A DNA stretch of 64,000 bases from Phallus indusiatus (taxonomy: Eukaryota; Basidiomycota; Agaricomycetes; Phallales; Phallaceae). The stretch lies in NCBI GenBank assembly GCA_027605045.1, contig JAQFWX010000051.1:206289-270288 (forward strand), written 5' to 3'. Positions 10,991 to 24,745 of this stretch are shown piece after piece (the first letter of the stretch is position 1; each line of letters starts with the position of its first letter). A program made the translations under genes and the position numbers. Under the pieces are notes generated by a model. It searched no databases. It saw only the letters and a list, made by a program, of their open reading frames with translations, and had not been told where the DNA came from.

Positions 10991-12448
10991 ATTCTATTCC
11001 GTGCAATCGAAGGCCGGGTCGTTTCTAGAGGAGGATTATGAGAAGATGGGCCCGGGTTGTGCTCCGAAAGGCTTTCAGGATCGTTGTTTGTATCTTAGCC
11101 AAATCCCGCCAGACGAAGTAGCCCGTGGAGAGCCGTTGTCGCAAGACCGGTTAGAAGACCGGTACCAGTCCATGTGAAAATAGTAAACGCGGGGAGGTTT
11201 ATGTTTATTTGAAGGGGTGGCAAGTCTACGGCAAATGTAGGATTGACGATGTTAACGTCCATGGGGGGTTCCATGGCTGTTCTGGAAATAAAGAGGGGAA
11301 AGCAAAATCTAGGATGTTGTACTTTCAGCTGCCATCAACTGCCATCTTCAAAAGTCAGCGTCGCGAGGTTGAAAAATTCTTTAGATGCCCAGGTTTATGT
11401 ATGCTTACCATACTTCGTCTGATCGAAGTGATTGAATGCTGTGGGCGCTGGCCCTCAACTTCTCCCCTCTTCACCCTCGCGCGATAGCAAAGTGGCCTAA
11501 GGTAGCACACGCGTGAGCAGGAAGTCCAGCCCTCTTCGACCTTCCTCGTACACTGAATATAGGCGCATTTGTAATATGAGATAGGCGAGGGCTGACAGAG
11601 CGGCAGAGACCAAAGCTTGCAATTTCTCTTCCGCGAAAGCCTACACTTGTGGAACGGTTGAGGTTATAAATAAGGTATTTTTCTAATTTATATATAAGGG
11701 TGTGACATACTGTAATATCGGTTATTATTATGAAATGACGGAGCGTATATGCTTTTTTTCTTATTCCTTTCTTGTGGGTGACGGCTGCCGCACCTGGGCG
11801 CCATCTCGCAAACAGTTGCATGATATTCCTTTGGGCAGGCTTTATGTATCTCTACCTCTTTAAGTACACTCTTACACTGAAATATTAGCACGGAGTTAGG
11901 ACTAACCATTTATACATCAATCTGTCGTTGAGCGTCTACTTTTTCGAAGTTTGAAGTACTTCGCCACTCTTTCTCCAGCTGCGGTCCACGTCGATCTTCC
12001 AGGACCTTCCTCACCGTTTCCGTATTTTGTTCGCTCCTGGTGGCCTGAATAACGTTGTGAAAAGACGCTAAAATTTACCCCGTCGCGACTGCTGTACAGG
12101 TGGATATGATAACATGACGGAAGGAGGTTAAAGATTGGATTCAAATGTTCATATCCTTAGTAATGTCGTGATGTTTATAAACGAGTAAGGCGCTTACTTG
12201 GCAATTTATTGGGTTTATAAACGCCTTGACTTGTTTTGAATACGTTTATAAATCATCACAGATTTTTGCGACGTTAGGTGGCATCGTGCAATTGTGGAAA
12301 AAGAGGAAAAAGATAAAATCGACGGCGAGGGTTGAATAACGTCGAATGGGGAGTGATACTTATGTGCAAGAAGGGGTGAAATATTCGGTAAAGTCTTAAG
12401 CTTACTAGTAAGCTTAAGGCTGAGGATATTTTTAGCCGCCATCTTTTA
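10991..12448. other. Intergenic, nothing recognised
   Basis: No family similarity was recognised in the short open frames here; the stretch lies between the tandem repeat and copy B. Confidence 0.4.
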
Positions 12449-12715
12449 ATATCTGGATGCGAACATATTTCTGGCAAGTGTGAGAACTTGAAGGTCAGAT
12501 TTTTATTCAAATGAACGCGAAAAACGATTACAGAAAAGTTTGAGCTGAATTCAGGCGCGCAGTGCGCTGTAAGCTACAGTGATACCATTCATACATAAAC
12601 ATACCGCGCAGTAATTCGATAAAGATGTTTGTTGATTTGAACCGATTCGATAACTTCATCTTAAAGTTACAGTACATCAGAACAAACCGTCAGTCTCACA
12701 TAACAGCTCCCGTCC
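12449..12715. repeat. Duplicated 3' flank shared with 9846-10105
   Basis: This copy covers the stop region and 3' flank of copy B and is the intact counterpart of the relic at 9846-10105. It marks one end of a past segmental duplication of the paralogue. Confidence 0.6.
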
Positions 12716-13977
12716 TCGTTAAAGCATCGATGACTGTAACAAACACGGTAGCCGGTCAGCTGCCTGGCATACATATATCGAAGGAAACACGACTTACAAA
12801 CCGCCAGCCTTGGGACTAGATATTGTCCAACAAGTATTGATTTGCGGAGTGCCATTTCCTTTAGGGAGCTCCACCGTCGACATGCCAGAAGACGCGACCA
12901 AGGGGAACTTCAACTTAGTCGATTCCCGGTTTGAAAACGTTCCTTCTTCATAACGGGAGACTTTAAAGTTCACTTTGACTTTGACTTCGTTCTTTTTAAA
13001 ATCGATTTGAGAAGGTTTCAGCGGAGCTAGCATAAACTCCCACTGTTCGTCGATTCGTCCATTCAGCGCTCGTACGTACATGCCCCATATTTGGCCTTTC
13101 ATGAAAGGTATTGTGTCAGAGGCGTTTTTCACAATTAGCCAAAACCCAAAAAAGTACCTTCAGCAACGAATTCTATACCAACCAAGGAACCAGTTTCCAA
13201 TTTCTGTAACATACCGGGGACATGCCAAATCACCTTGAACCCAGATCTAATGCGATCAACTTTGAGACTCTCGACGACGGAAGACGGCCTTAAGCCGTAT
13301 CCTATTTCAATATATTCCTCATAAAGAGGAGGAAAGGAAGGAAGACCCTCAAGCTGTTTCAAACTCTCCACTCTGACGCGTTTGAAAAAGTTATTGAAAC
13401 CCATTATGGCGCACGCATAATATAGCTCATCTCTTATTTTTTCAGTAAGAGGAATCTGGGTCAGAAATACCTGGAGCAGGCTGAGTCGAGTGTCAACCTG
13501 TGGTTTTGATGCATTGTCCGAGTCCGGAGGCGAGTGGAGAATTATCCAGGCCGGAAGAGATTTACCTTCCAGACGGAAGTTATAAAACTGACCGACTGGT
13601 CCCACGGGTAGCGCGGTTTTTTTACACGCTTCAAGGCATTCGGAAACGGCTGTTATGATGCACGGTGTCATATTTTGAGCGAGGGAGGCAAGCCAGACAT
13701 GTCGGATCTAACAGAGCAGGCCCATTCAGCATGTGATTAATCGTGATTATGCCAATAAAATATCATTATTACTTACGAGAGCAATAGTGTGGGTTTTAAA
13801 TTCCTCAACGGACTTGGCGTCGTTGAGTCTCACGCCAACAAAATGGAAAACGTCGCCAGCTTCGCATTTGTGATGATAGGTCATCTCCGTGTCCTTAGGT
13901 TTGTTGTCCTTAAGTTTGTCGGCCGCGGTTTTTTTCTGTTGTGTGTCGAAAGAAGAGATCACGACGGAGATGCTCAT
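12667..13977 (-). CDS. Paralogue B of the five-member family, function unknown
   Basis: Exons on the minus strand: 13977-13777, 13707-13158, 13095-12798 and 12733-12667; total 1116 nt, 371 residues, no internal stop. The start is the ATG of MSISVVISSFD; the open frame runs further upstream only through a TTG. Exon 1 has HHKCEAGDVFHF and LNDAKSVEEFKTH; exon 2 has PAWIILHSPPDSD, IRDELYYACAIMGFNNFF and EIGYGLRPS; exon 3 begins GQIWGMYVR; exon 4 has NEDGSCYVRLTV. Copy A is its closest relative in the window. Intron 3 has a clean GTAAGT donor and TTACAG acceptor, which fixed the exon 4 structure for the whole family. Confidence 0.8.
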
Positions 13978-14027
13978 CTCAGAGTGTTTCAACGAGAACG
14001 TCGAGATGCAATGAAAAGTCTAGTGTT

Positions 14028-14118
14028 CTCTTATAAGGGCTAATGTAATCTAGAAAGGAGGCGGCGGGTGAACGGTTCAACAGCAGCGGAATGTATTTGA
14101 ACGATGGTGACATACCTA
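14028..14118 (-). promoter_or_regulatory. Family promoter module upstream of copy B
   Basis: Read toward the gene: GGTATGTCACC (14106-14116), then GAACCGTTCACCCGCCGCC (about 14057-14078), then GCCCTTATAAGAG (14028-14040). Same order and spacing style as the other copies. Confidence 0.6.
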
Positions 14119-17100
14119 TCTGTACCATACCATCATCTTCTAGCCTATCAGTCCTTCTCTTGGGCTGCTTTGGTTTTCCATAATCCTCCATCATCGCGAA
14201 GGAAGCAGCCCAACGCAGAAGTTGCAGGCCCAACAGGCACGCGGTGGTCGCGGACATTTAGGCGCGCTCGTAACATGCGTGACATGTGACATAATAACTA
14301 TGGCTAACCATAGATAGACGTAAACCCTAAACCCAATATGTAGCTCACGCCTAAAAAAAAGCTAAGCTCGAGACCTGCTACAGTGACACAACTGCCTTCG
14401 GTTCAGCAGAGATGGCATAACATCATCGTGTCCGTTGGAACGAATATTAGGTTATCTTCATCAAATAATGATCTGGTCTACATCTTGAAGCTCACAAACA
14501 CCAAGGAGTTGCTATGGAAAAGGCTCCGTAAGCTGACTCTGATGCTCTGTCTCGTTTGGGCTAACTCAACTCAATTTATAGTTCCTTCTTGGCCTTTTCC
14601 CTCTATTAAAGCGAAGCTGAAATCTACTCTTCAAGATTTTGTTCAAACAAGATTGGTACGGCAACGTTTAGCTGTTCACAGCGCTCTTGTTGGTGGTTTC
14701 AAGCGCGAGACAGTTTGCAGAGCACAAGCCTGCCGGGATATGTGCGATTTCGGTTTGTTCTTGAACAAGGGTGGATATGAAAAAGTGAGTCCACTGATTT
14801 GTCCTCGCGTGTTGATAACATGATGATATCGCAGATAAATAACAACGCTTTATCTAAGTTTGAAACCGAACATTTTCCTTACTTTCTTACTTTCAAGATC
14901 ATGACGGTGGTTGGATAGCCAATGGAGGTATGATCAGACTATTAATATGAGACTGCATTCTGATTCGTGATATTGATTCCAGGAATTTACTACGCTATTA
15001 CAAACGAAATACCTGTCAATTCCGAGTTCGAGATCCGGACGTCTAATAGGAGAGTGGAATGACAATTGGGTACGCGCTTCAAAAGTTCCCCATTATAGCG
15101 CGTTGTTCATGATATGTCCGTCGTAACCTAGATGTATCTTGTTTCTCGTTTTGTCAGCTATCCATCGCCACATGATATACATCGGTCTACCTACACTCAT
15201 TCCAAAAGATCTTCTGGCTCTTTTTCGTTCGCTTCTGTTCCGTGGGCAGGCGTACCTATTCCCGCAGATAGCATTCTTCATTGTACAGCAATAACACGCA
15301 TCGAATTTAAGATGGGCCGATCATCAATTCCGCCGAGTCTAGTTTTAGCGACATCTGGGGTACGTATTTAATACACCTTCCACATGAGGTTGGTTCCGCA
15401 ATTGACGTTCTGAATAACAGTATGGCATATCACCTGATTTCTTCGAGAACATTCAAGACTGGCGATTTAACCACGACGGTAGACGTATGAAGGAACTTTT
15501 GCGATGAATGACGAAGAACACCCGCTAAAGAACGATGGTGGGAGAACGCGTTCCATGGGGCAGTCGAGCTACGAAGAGCAGAAGCAACTCGAACATTAAT
15601 CACACTCGTTTACACTATTTCACTTCATAATCGTTATTCTACACTCTTGTAATTCTCAGTATCATTAGCTTATAGTTTTGTAATTCCCGACATTACTGTA
15701 CCGTACTGCTATCAACCACTAATTTTGCTTCCGACTCATGAGCGTATGACATGACGTTGCGCCGGGCGTCTGTCTGAAATAAGCCCTTTCCTAATACTTC
15801 CTCTCTCAGGCTAAAAACAGCTCAAGACGTCGGCACATGTGAATGTGATTATGAAGCTGTAACGTCTCTCGTAGGTTGTTCAATAACGTTCAATGTTCAT
15901 ACTGTTCAAACTCATATTATTGCTGGCAGTTATTCCTGTGGCTCTCATAGTGCGATACATCGTCGAGTCTCGAGCACTGGGCAATTTTGTGAAGAATTTC
16001 GAAGAAGTTGATGCTCTAGACGGAAAACTGTTTGTCCATATACTGCCTAACACTTGGCCTCTCGGAAGCCCGCCGTTTTTCGCCGCCGGAGGGAGTAGCA
16101 ACAGCCTGTATCCCTGGTTTCAAATCTTCCTCTGCGAACATCCACAATGAAAACTTCAAGTCGAAAAAGAAGTTGAGAATTACATGTACAATCTACGCAC
16201 TAGGACTCCTCATAAATTCTCCCCAACACATTCTTGATACGCTCTCACAACTTGATCTCAAGCATTTTTCCAAGACTGACAAAGAATCTTCCCGTGTTAA
16301 GAGAGACATTACGTCTCGTTTCGTGCTGACCAATGCTGTGCCACGAATGAATGTTGGAGACCCGCTTGACTTATCCCCGACGACCAATCAAACTAGCTCG
16401 GCCAGTCATTCTGAAGAACAAAACATAGATCACACATGGCTTGAAAGAACTGGGAACAACACAACAGTGGATAAGGGAGGATTTGTGTTATATCTCACCT
16501 CGGATGTCCATCTCAATGAGACCATATACCCGAATCCGTCTCAATCCAATCCTGCACGTGGCTATACAGATGAACCAACCGATTTTATTGGATGAGGAGC
16601 AGGTATGTCATCTCAGCAAAGGCTAAATCTCCATCATAAGCAAACGGGAGTTGATAGGTTTGCATACTTGTACGGGACAGCGTTTGGCTAAGATCATGAT
16701 CAAGGTAGTCACAGTCATACTGATGAACCAATTTGAATTCGGTCTTGCGGACAGGGTCCCTCGTAGAAGTGAGCAAAGTATACCCTGATACCAGCTTTTT
16801 GGGATCGGCAAGCCTGAAAAATCGGTGAGACTGAAGTAACGTCGAAGGTGTTGAATGGGTACTCTGAATGTGGGCAAGAAACCTACAGCACCAGTACGCA
16901 ATTATAGAGGTACCGGCTCGGATTCGTCGCTTTAATACAATTGTTGCAGCGTTGAACCCGGTATTTCAATTAAAGCTTTGTATTATCGTTATTTTTGTCT
17001 GACTGTCATCTCTTCCGTGTTAAGACAATAGGGATGTTGGCCATTCAGATATCAATTGAGATCAGTGACCTTGATCGTTTGTGAACGAATGAATTAGTCT

Positions 17101-17400
17101 GGTTTTGAGGCTTGATTGAAATGATGATCAATGATTAATGACCTTCCAGCATTGCGGTCACCAAAGAAACCTCTGTTGCCTTTGATCTTACTGTCTTCTG
17201 ATTAGTCGCTACCAACTCCGTTTTCACGGGTCTCGCTTCTTTTAAGGTTGGAAAACGAAGCAGACTTGAGGGCTAATCACTCGCTGCCTTTTCCCGCTGA
17301 ACTCGATGAAATGAATAGCATGAATCAAAACCCGACTACCATACCTGTAAATGCTATAGTCTCCGAAGCATATATAAGGTATCTACCTGTTTCCTCTGTC
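14119..17400. other. Mostly intergenic, possible unrecognised exons
   Basis: An open plus frame at 14383-14823 (146 residues, containing RDMCDFGLFLNKGGYEK) may continue in a later exon with DHDGGWIANGG and YYAITNEIPVNSEF near 14900-15040, but I could not build a consistent gene. A plus frame at 15893-16150 starts with a strong hydrophobic stretch (FILFKLILLLAVIPVALIV), and another frame at 16032-16595 overlaps it. Neither matches a family I know. Treat these as candidates only. Confidence 0.3.
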
Positions 17401-17415
17401 TCATATACATATTCA

Positions 17416-19116
17416 TGATACTAGTGCTATTTACTCTTGGTTCTTGATCGGTCCTCCAAGTGAGCAACCTCGTTTTTCTGGGGTCGGTTATATGATAGAG
17501 ATCTTAGTACTGCTATCATATGCTACCCTTTTGAAGCTTTCGCAAGAGATAGAACATATATGGTTCAAGCCATTCACTTTGCCCACATTTTTGTATATTA
17601 TGTCAAGATATGGGCCTCTGGTATTTGAAACGCTTTCTCTTCCACTTAATTCTATGCTATTGACGGTAAGTTCTGAAGCTGGGTGTAGTATTTTTTACTT
17701 GTTTTACTATTTAAATTTTACCGTCTAATGACTGTAGTCATTTGGGTCTGCGAGTAGGTAAAAATATCCTAATCGTTGAGATTGACGGAAATTAAAAAAA
17801 GCCACAGAAATTGTTATATCCTCGCCCGTGTGAAGGCCTGCGTGGGATGCTTATCATATATCGGTGTTCAAGGTCTGTTCTTTATTATCAATCTATTGGC
17901 AAGATAACTATAGGGTTATAGGTTTATTAGTTGTCCGAGGATATTCGATATGCCAAGGGAATAAGAAACTCGGCGCAGTTCTACTCTTTGGGTTTTTTGC
18001 GGGCACGGTTTTGTACTCATATCGTAAGACACCCAATTATTAGGCGAAGTTATCTCATGCTCGTCATATAGAGGCAATGTCGTACCCTGAGTGTAAAGTA
18101 CCACAGCGGGAAATCACATCCATATCCATATTTAGTATCAGTGACAATCCCGATTATACACCCGATTATACACCCGATTATACACCCGATTATACACCCA
18201 ATTATACACTCGATTATACACTGGATGAAAACGCTACCCGATTCGTTGCTGGTATGTACTATCTTTATTTTCCATTGCTTATCCCCTTCCTAAAAATTTA
18301 CGTATTAGATTACCTGTCTGTACTATTGACCAACATCAGCGTGATTTGCACGGACTTTCTTGTGTCTGGCATTTGCATGTGGAATGTGTGGGATGTGTGG
18401 AAGCTGAGGAAAAACGATAATAGCCGAAATGATTGTGATTTTGTGTCCGTGATTTTTACGCAAAGTAAGTACCATTTTTCCTAGTCAATAATAAAAAAAC
18501 CGTGATCTTCAGGTGTTTCAAGGTGTTGGTGAGTTTTCACTATGTAATATAATATCAATGGTCATGAAAGTTGTCTTATGAGTCATGTTTAACTACATTA
18601 AGTTTTGTAATTGTTATCTCCGTTTCCAATGCAATTACATCCGTGGTAAGTATTAAAGCTAACATCGGTTTGTCTTACCCATTTAATTCTCTCTAAGGTC
18701 TCAGCTGTAAATGTGATTGCTTTGCGTTTCTCTTATATGTCATGCTAATCTTTACACGCCGGACCTCAACAGAAATTCTCATTCAACATGTGGTTTGTAT
18801 CGACAGTTTTGAATCTTCTACAAAATTGGTGAAAAATATATTTCTCTATTAATTCTTATTATAATGATTTATTTAAAGCCTGTCGGCCATTCTGGTGGCC
18901 GATTCTTTGCTGGATCTTCGCCAGCTCAACAGCGCTAGGATCGAAGCTACCCAAGCATCCTTACCATCCCTTCAATTTTCGAATATTCTTCAACATGTGC
19001 ATCAATCATTCCTTGTAGAACTTGCCACTCCGGAAAATTCCGTCGCAGATTTAGAAGTTGAAAACGAGAACTATAACAATGAAAATTTCCCCGAATCTAC
19101 CACCATGGACATTTAG
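17416..19116 (+). CDS. DUF6533-like multi-pass membrane protein, possibly decayed
   Basis: The first exon region reads IEILVLLSYATLLKLSQEIE, then HIWFKPFTLPTFLYIMSRYG, closely following the fungal DUF6533 pattern (a TM helix, an E-x-E/x-W acidic site, then a second helix with NRY/SRYG). It ends at a GTAAGT donor after 17667. Further open pieces contain LLVVRGYSICQGNKKLGAVL (about 17930-18000), a P-D-Y-T repeat followed by hydrophobic helices (18077-18484), and a C-terminal segment with LLDLRQLNSARIEATQA ending at 19116. Members are usually seven-helix membrane proteins of unknown role. The start codon is unclear: the first in-frame ATG is at 17492. Exon joins between 17670 and 18890 were not resolved, so it may be a pseudogene. 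Confidence 0.45.
18149..18222. repeat. 12-bp tandem repeat, about six units
   Basis: The unit CCCGATTATACA repeats about six times, with the last copies diverged. In the frame of the membrane-protein gene it encodes repeated P-D-Y-T, keeping the frame at any copy number. Confidence 0.8.
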
Positions 19117-19808
19117 CCGGCTGAATGGTAAGTATAAACATTCCATAAACTAATTCAGCCTGTTTCTGACAATTATGTCAAGACATAAGCGTTCGTTGCG
19201 TGTATACATGTGAGGAATAATATGGATACTAGCTGTTGAGTGTCGTTATTCATATGGTGTTTGCGCTATCGGCGAATGCTGTCAATGGTCGTAGTCCAAG
19301 TACTCACAGATTGATGTGGATTGTTCTTTGTACAATGGTTTATCGCTTGTTTTTCCTTTCCGTGGTGGATTTCAATGTTATTATTGATATTGCTTTTGGA
19401 TGTACTGCGAGTACACCATGCAAAAATTTTAATTGGGTGACCGGGTCGATCTGCCCAATGAAATTTGCGTAACAGTGTAACGAAATCCATAATATTTACG
19501 AGTTTAACTTTCTAGTTTTTCCCCAGCTCTTGAGTTAATATCTCAGCAAATAAATCGGAGCTTCTTTTGTCTTCGTGTAATAGCCATGCCCATTGTTTGC
19601 AAGAATTATGAAAATACTAGCTGTGCAGACCACTATCACTCGCCTGTCAGTAGGCGCGGCTTTTGCCCTCCACCGTTGTCAGCGTGCGCAAATCAAAAAA
19701 ATGAGTCTATTGAAATTTAGCTGTGAATTTTTGTAGATGCTTTTTCTGCGTTTTTTAAAAAAACTTCGTATGCAAGGCGAGGTGGGGACAACCATTTACA
19801 TAACTTCG
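19117..19808. other. Intergenic, nothing recognised
   Basis: No gene or RNA recognised. It separates the DUF6533-like gene from the 3' end of copy C. Confidence 0.4.
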
Positions 19809-21082
19809 TTACAAGTCCCTACTCGAAAGTTCAAGAATCAAATAACAGCTTCCGTCATTATTAATGAACCGACGACTAAAAAAGCAGAGACGATCAAAAC
19901 GAAATTACATTATATTTATGATGAAAAAGTGACCGACCATTCATTCACTGAGACACTGGGAACGTTGAGGTAAGCGTAGGGTTCCTTTGGCATGGATCCT
20001 GCGACGGGAAGATCTAGTATTTGCACCTCATCATCATTGTGGAATTCATTTAGTTGAATTATAGTGGTCGATTCACACCCAAAATCCTTGGCTCTTCTTT
20101 TACGCGAAATTTTGAAGGACCCAATCAAAGAGCGTGAAGGGAGTTGAAATCGACAAGGCCACAATAGACACAGTAATACATTCCATTGATTGCCTTGGGG
20201 TTGGATATACATACCCCAAATTTGACCTGCAAGAATCAAGTTACAAGAACGCGACGTCTGAATTTTTTCAGGTATCTACCTTTTGCTACGAATTCTATAC
20301 CGATGACTCCGACTCGACCTGGTTCCAGCCGCTGCAATATATCGGGAACAAACCATGTCATTTCAAACCCCTGTGAGCTGGGTACAACTGTAACAGTTTC
20401 CGGAAGAGGATTAGCAGGAGGCGGTCTTAGTCTATGTCCGATTTCCTCTATAGTTAGTTCAGGAGATGGTTGTTGAAGCTCTCTCAAACTTGCTCGTCTG
20501 ACGCGGCTGAAAAATCCGTTGAAACTTCTCGTGGCACAAGCTGAGTACAGCTCGTCTCTTATGGCTTTAGTGAGAGTAAACTCGTCCAAAAACGTTTGAA
20601 GCAGGGAGTGTCGAATGCCAATTTGCGATGATACGTGTGGCGAGAACGGATAGTCCGAATCCGAAAAATCCGATGGTGAGTGAAGGATTATCCAGGTCGG
20701 TAGAGAGTTAACCTCTAATTTGAAGTTGTAGAACTGAGCAACGGGGTCAACGGGTAGCGCAGTTTGCTTATACGCTCTGATAAATTCATGAACGGCTTTT
20801 ACGATGCACGGAGATAGCTTTTGAGTATAAGAGGCAACCCAGATGCGTCGGATCTACAGCATAAAAAGTTCTGAATTCTGCGTTATGCCATCGAATATTA
20901 CATACGAGTTCGATAATGTGAGCTTTAAACTCCTCTACGGATTTAGACTCGTTGAGTTTCATCCCAGTGTAATGAAAAACTTCTTCAGCTTCACCGCATT
21001 CACATGTATGACGAGACAATTTCATGTCCTTGATGTCAGCGAACGGTTTTTCCTGACAATCTGATTGATAATGAGCATCCAT
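19809..21082 (-). CDS. Paralogue C of the five-member family, function unknown
   Basis: Exons on the minus strand: 21082-20906, 20853-20280, 20226-19938 and 19875-19809; total 1107 nt, 368 residues, no internal stop. The start is the ATG of MDAHYQSDCQEKPF, matching the start of copy D. Exon 1 has HTCECGEAEEVFHY and LNESKSVEEFKAH; exon 2 has PTWIILHSPSDFSDSD, IRDELYSACATRSFNGFF and EIGHRLRPPP; exon 3 begins GQIWGMYIQ; exon 4 has NNDGSCYLILEL. Without intron 3 the frame would end at a TAA just after ...EWSVTFSS, so retention would remove the conserved DGSCYL tail. C and D are more alike to each other than to A/B. Confidence 0.75.
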
Positions 21083-21138
21083 GTTCAATCCGGTGTTTTC
21101 AAATTGAACGGTTGGTTGGTTTAAAAATCGCGAAACAG

Positions 21139-21213
21139 CCCTAATATACAATCTGGAAAAGGAGGCAGCGGGTGAACGGTTCGACAGTATCGGGATTTTT
21201 TACGTTACATAAC
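21139..21213 (-). promoter_or_regulatory. Family promoter module upstream of copy C
   Basis: Read toward the gene: a TTATGTAACGTA stretch, then GAACCGTTCACCCGCTGCC (within 21161-21184), then TTGTATATTAGGG (21140-21151). The start codon is about 60 bp further down. Confidence 0.55.
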
Positions 21214-22380
21214 GGACAGTTATCCAATCATCCAATACCAATAGCATCTCTGAGCTTCTCAAGACCCATCCCAGAGGGTTTGAACTATTTCATCAGGTGT
21301 ATAAACAGGATGTTTAAATGCGAACTCGCCAATAAAATAAACCCAACCTCGGAGTCACGAACTTCAAGCGGCATGCGTCACCTGCGGAGTCTCAAAACGC
21401 GAAACCACCTCATTCGGACCGATTTCAACTCACCTCTGAAAGACAGTAAGCAAAAAGGAATAAGGGAGATTTGGTCTATGTCTAGATATCTCAATCAGAT
21501 CTTGAATGGAGAGTCCTCTACAAGTCGTCGCTTAGCAACCTATCACTTGAGTTGGATGACTGTCTCGTCGGACCTGTACGCGTCAGTAGTTTTAGTAGTT
21601 CCACAGATTCCCTGGGCAGCGATCGTATACACCCCCAAAAGATGTTCTGGATGTTTGCAGCGGTAATTCTGACGGGAATTTGTAACGAACAGGAGTTTTT
21701 CCGTGTTGTGCATTATCGGAACACGGAGCATCATAATGAGGAGATGCAGCTTTGATCCTTCCGAGAGTACTAGTCAGCTTGCCAGACTGGTCAGGAGTCG
21801 GACTCAGGACTTTGTCGGATAAGCCGCGGGTAACGAAATCTCATATCAAGTGGTGGGTGTTGGGGTAGTCAAACTTTGACTTTGGTATTCGAATTGATTG
21901 TTATGTTTGTTTAGTTGGTCAGGGATGCTGTACTACAAATGACTGCACAAGTGGCGGTCCAAGGAGGACCTGCACAATTCGCGTCTGTTCTGTCAGCAAA
22001 CGATTATGTCACGACAACGACTGCGACCAATGCATGCAGTGTTACAAGTCCCGAGCGATGGCGTAATGTAGTCGCCGTTTCGTAAGGCTATCACGCTATC
22101 ATGGCGTTAGAGTGTAGGATGGAGTAGCAGGCCACATCGGGGCAATTCTCTTTGCGCGCGGGATGTTATATCACCAAAAGACTGTTGTGTACACTGCCTT
22201 TGTTTTGTAAGTTGTGATATGTAATGAGCAACCATGCGTGTTCCATTGATTAGAGTACATATTTTGCATAGTGGAACGTGCGTTGCAGCCAGTCTTACTA
22301 GTGCAGCTGCCACAGCGTCAATGTCAATGGTCGAGTCACACATTTGATTTTCTGAGATTAGCCCCCAAGGGTCCAAAGCC
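21214..22380. other. Intergenic, nothing recognised
   Basis: Open frames at 21172-21666 and on the minus strand at 22107-22430 have no recognisable features. Confidence 0.4.
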
Positions 22381-22394
22381 AGGAAGTCTGATGG

Positions 22395-22477
22395 CATGGA
22401 AATAAATACCCGATGATGTAACTGGCACACGGATTTTCTTTATCTACCCTTCTCTCCATCCCCACTCAACAAACAAT
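22395..22477 (+). promoter_or_regulatory. GAPDH core promoter and pyrimidine-rich leader
   Basis: AAATAAATACC (about 22400) is TATA-like. It is followed by a C/T-rich run (TTTATCTACCCTTCTCTCC, near 22438-22460) and CAACAAACAATATG at the start codon. Pyrimidine-rich leaders are typical of strongly expressed fungal genes. Confidence 0.5.
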
Positions 22478-24015
<1,538 letters not shown>

Positions 24016-24745
24016 AATTTAGTCTCACAACTTGTATAAATGAGAATGAAACCACCGCTCCATTGTGTTTGTTGTTGCATTTTTTTCCCCAATTAGAATG
24101 AAACGAAAGAAGATAAAAAGAATAAATACTATCACATTTTTTGAATACATATACATGCATGGCTCTGCTATGATACAATCATACATAATATATTTTAACA
24201 TCCTTATTATATCCGCGCCATTTACAAGGAGAAATAGTAGTCATACACGCGGCCTACTAGTGGACATTATTTCAAGAATTTCATTGACCTTCAATGTTGA
24301 AGCTTCTGAAACGTCGAAGCTTGACGTTAATTAGACAGTGACGATCTTTCGATTTTACCTGTAAAATAAAACGCTATCGAGACAATTATTTTTTGAAAGG
24401 TTCCAAAGCCCAAGTACCTCGAAGTGCATGATCATCGATCAAGCTGAAGCCTCTCAGATTATTTTGACGAGCTTTATTTAGGATTTATTAAATCGTAGTA
24501 AAAAAACACTTCTACTGTTGGGGTTCTCCCAACAAATTAGGAATAAATTAGCTTCTTTGTTTCACCCATGCCCAATTCCATTATTAGTAGGATTTAGTTT
24601 GTATTCTCAGGGAATTCTGACAAGACCCGTCAACATAAATGCTCCTTTCTTTAGTTAAATCGAGAGAGAAAAACATTTTCTTCGTGGAGTCATACCTTTT
24701 ACTCTGAATTATCTCTTACCATCACTACTGTACTTTTATTTTACG
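24016..24745. other. Intergenic, nothing recognised
   Basis: AT-rich 3' flank of GAPDH and 5' flank of the next locus; no gene or RNA recognised. Confidence 0.45.

Noticed and set aside
17444..17446. Start codon for the DUF6533-like gene at 17444
   Set aside because: The codon is TTG and the frame is open further upstream without ATG; the real start is unknown.
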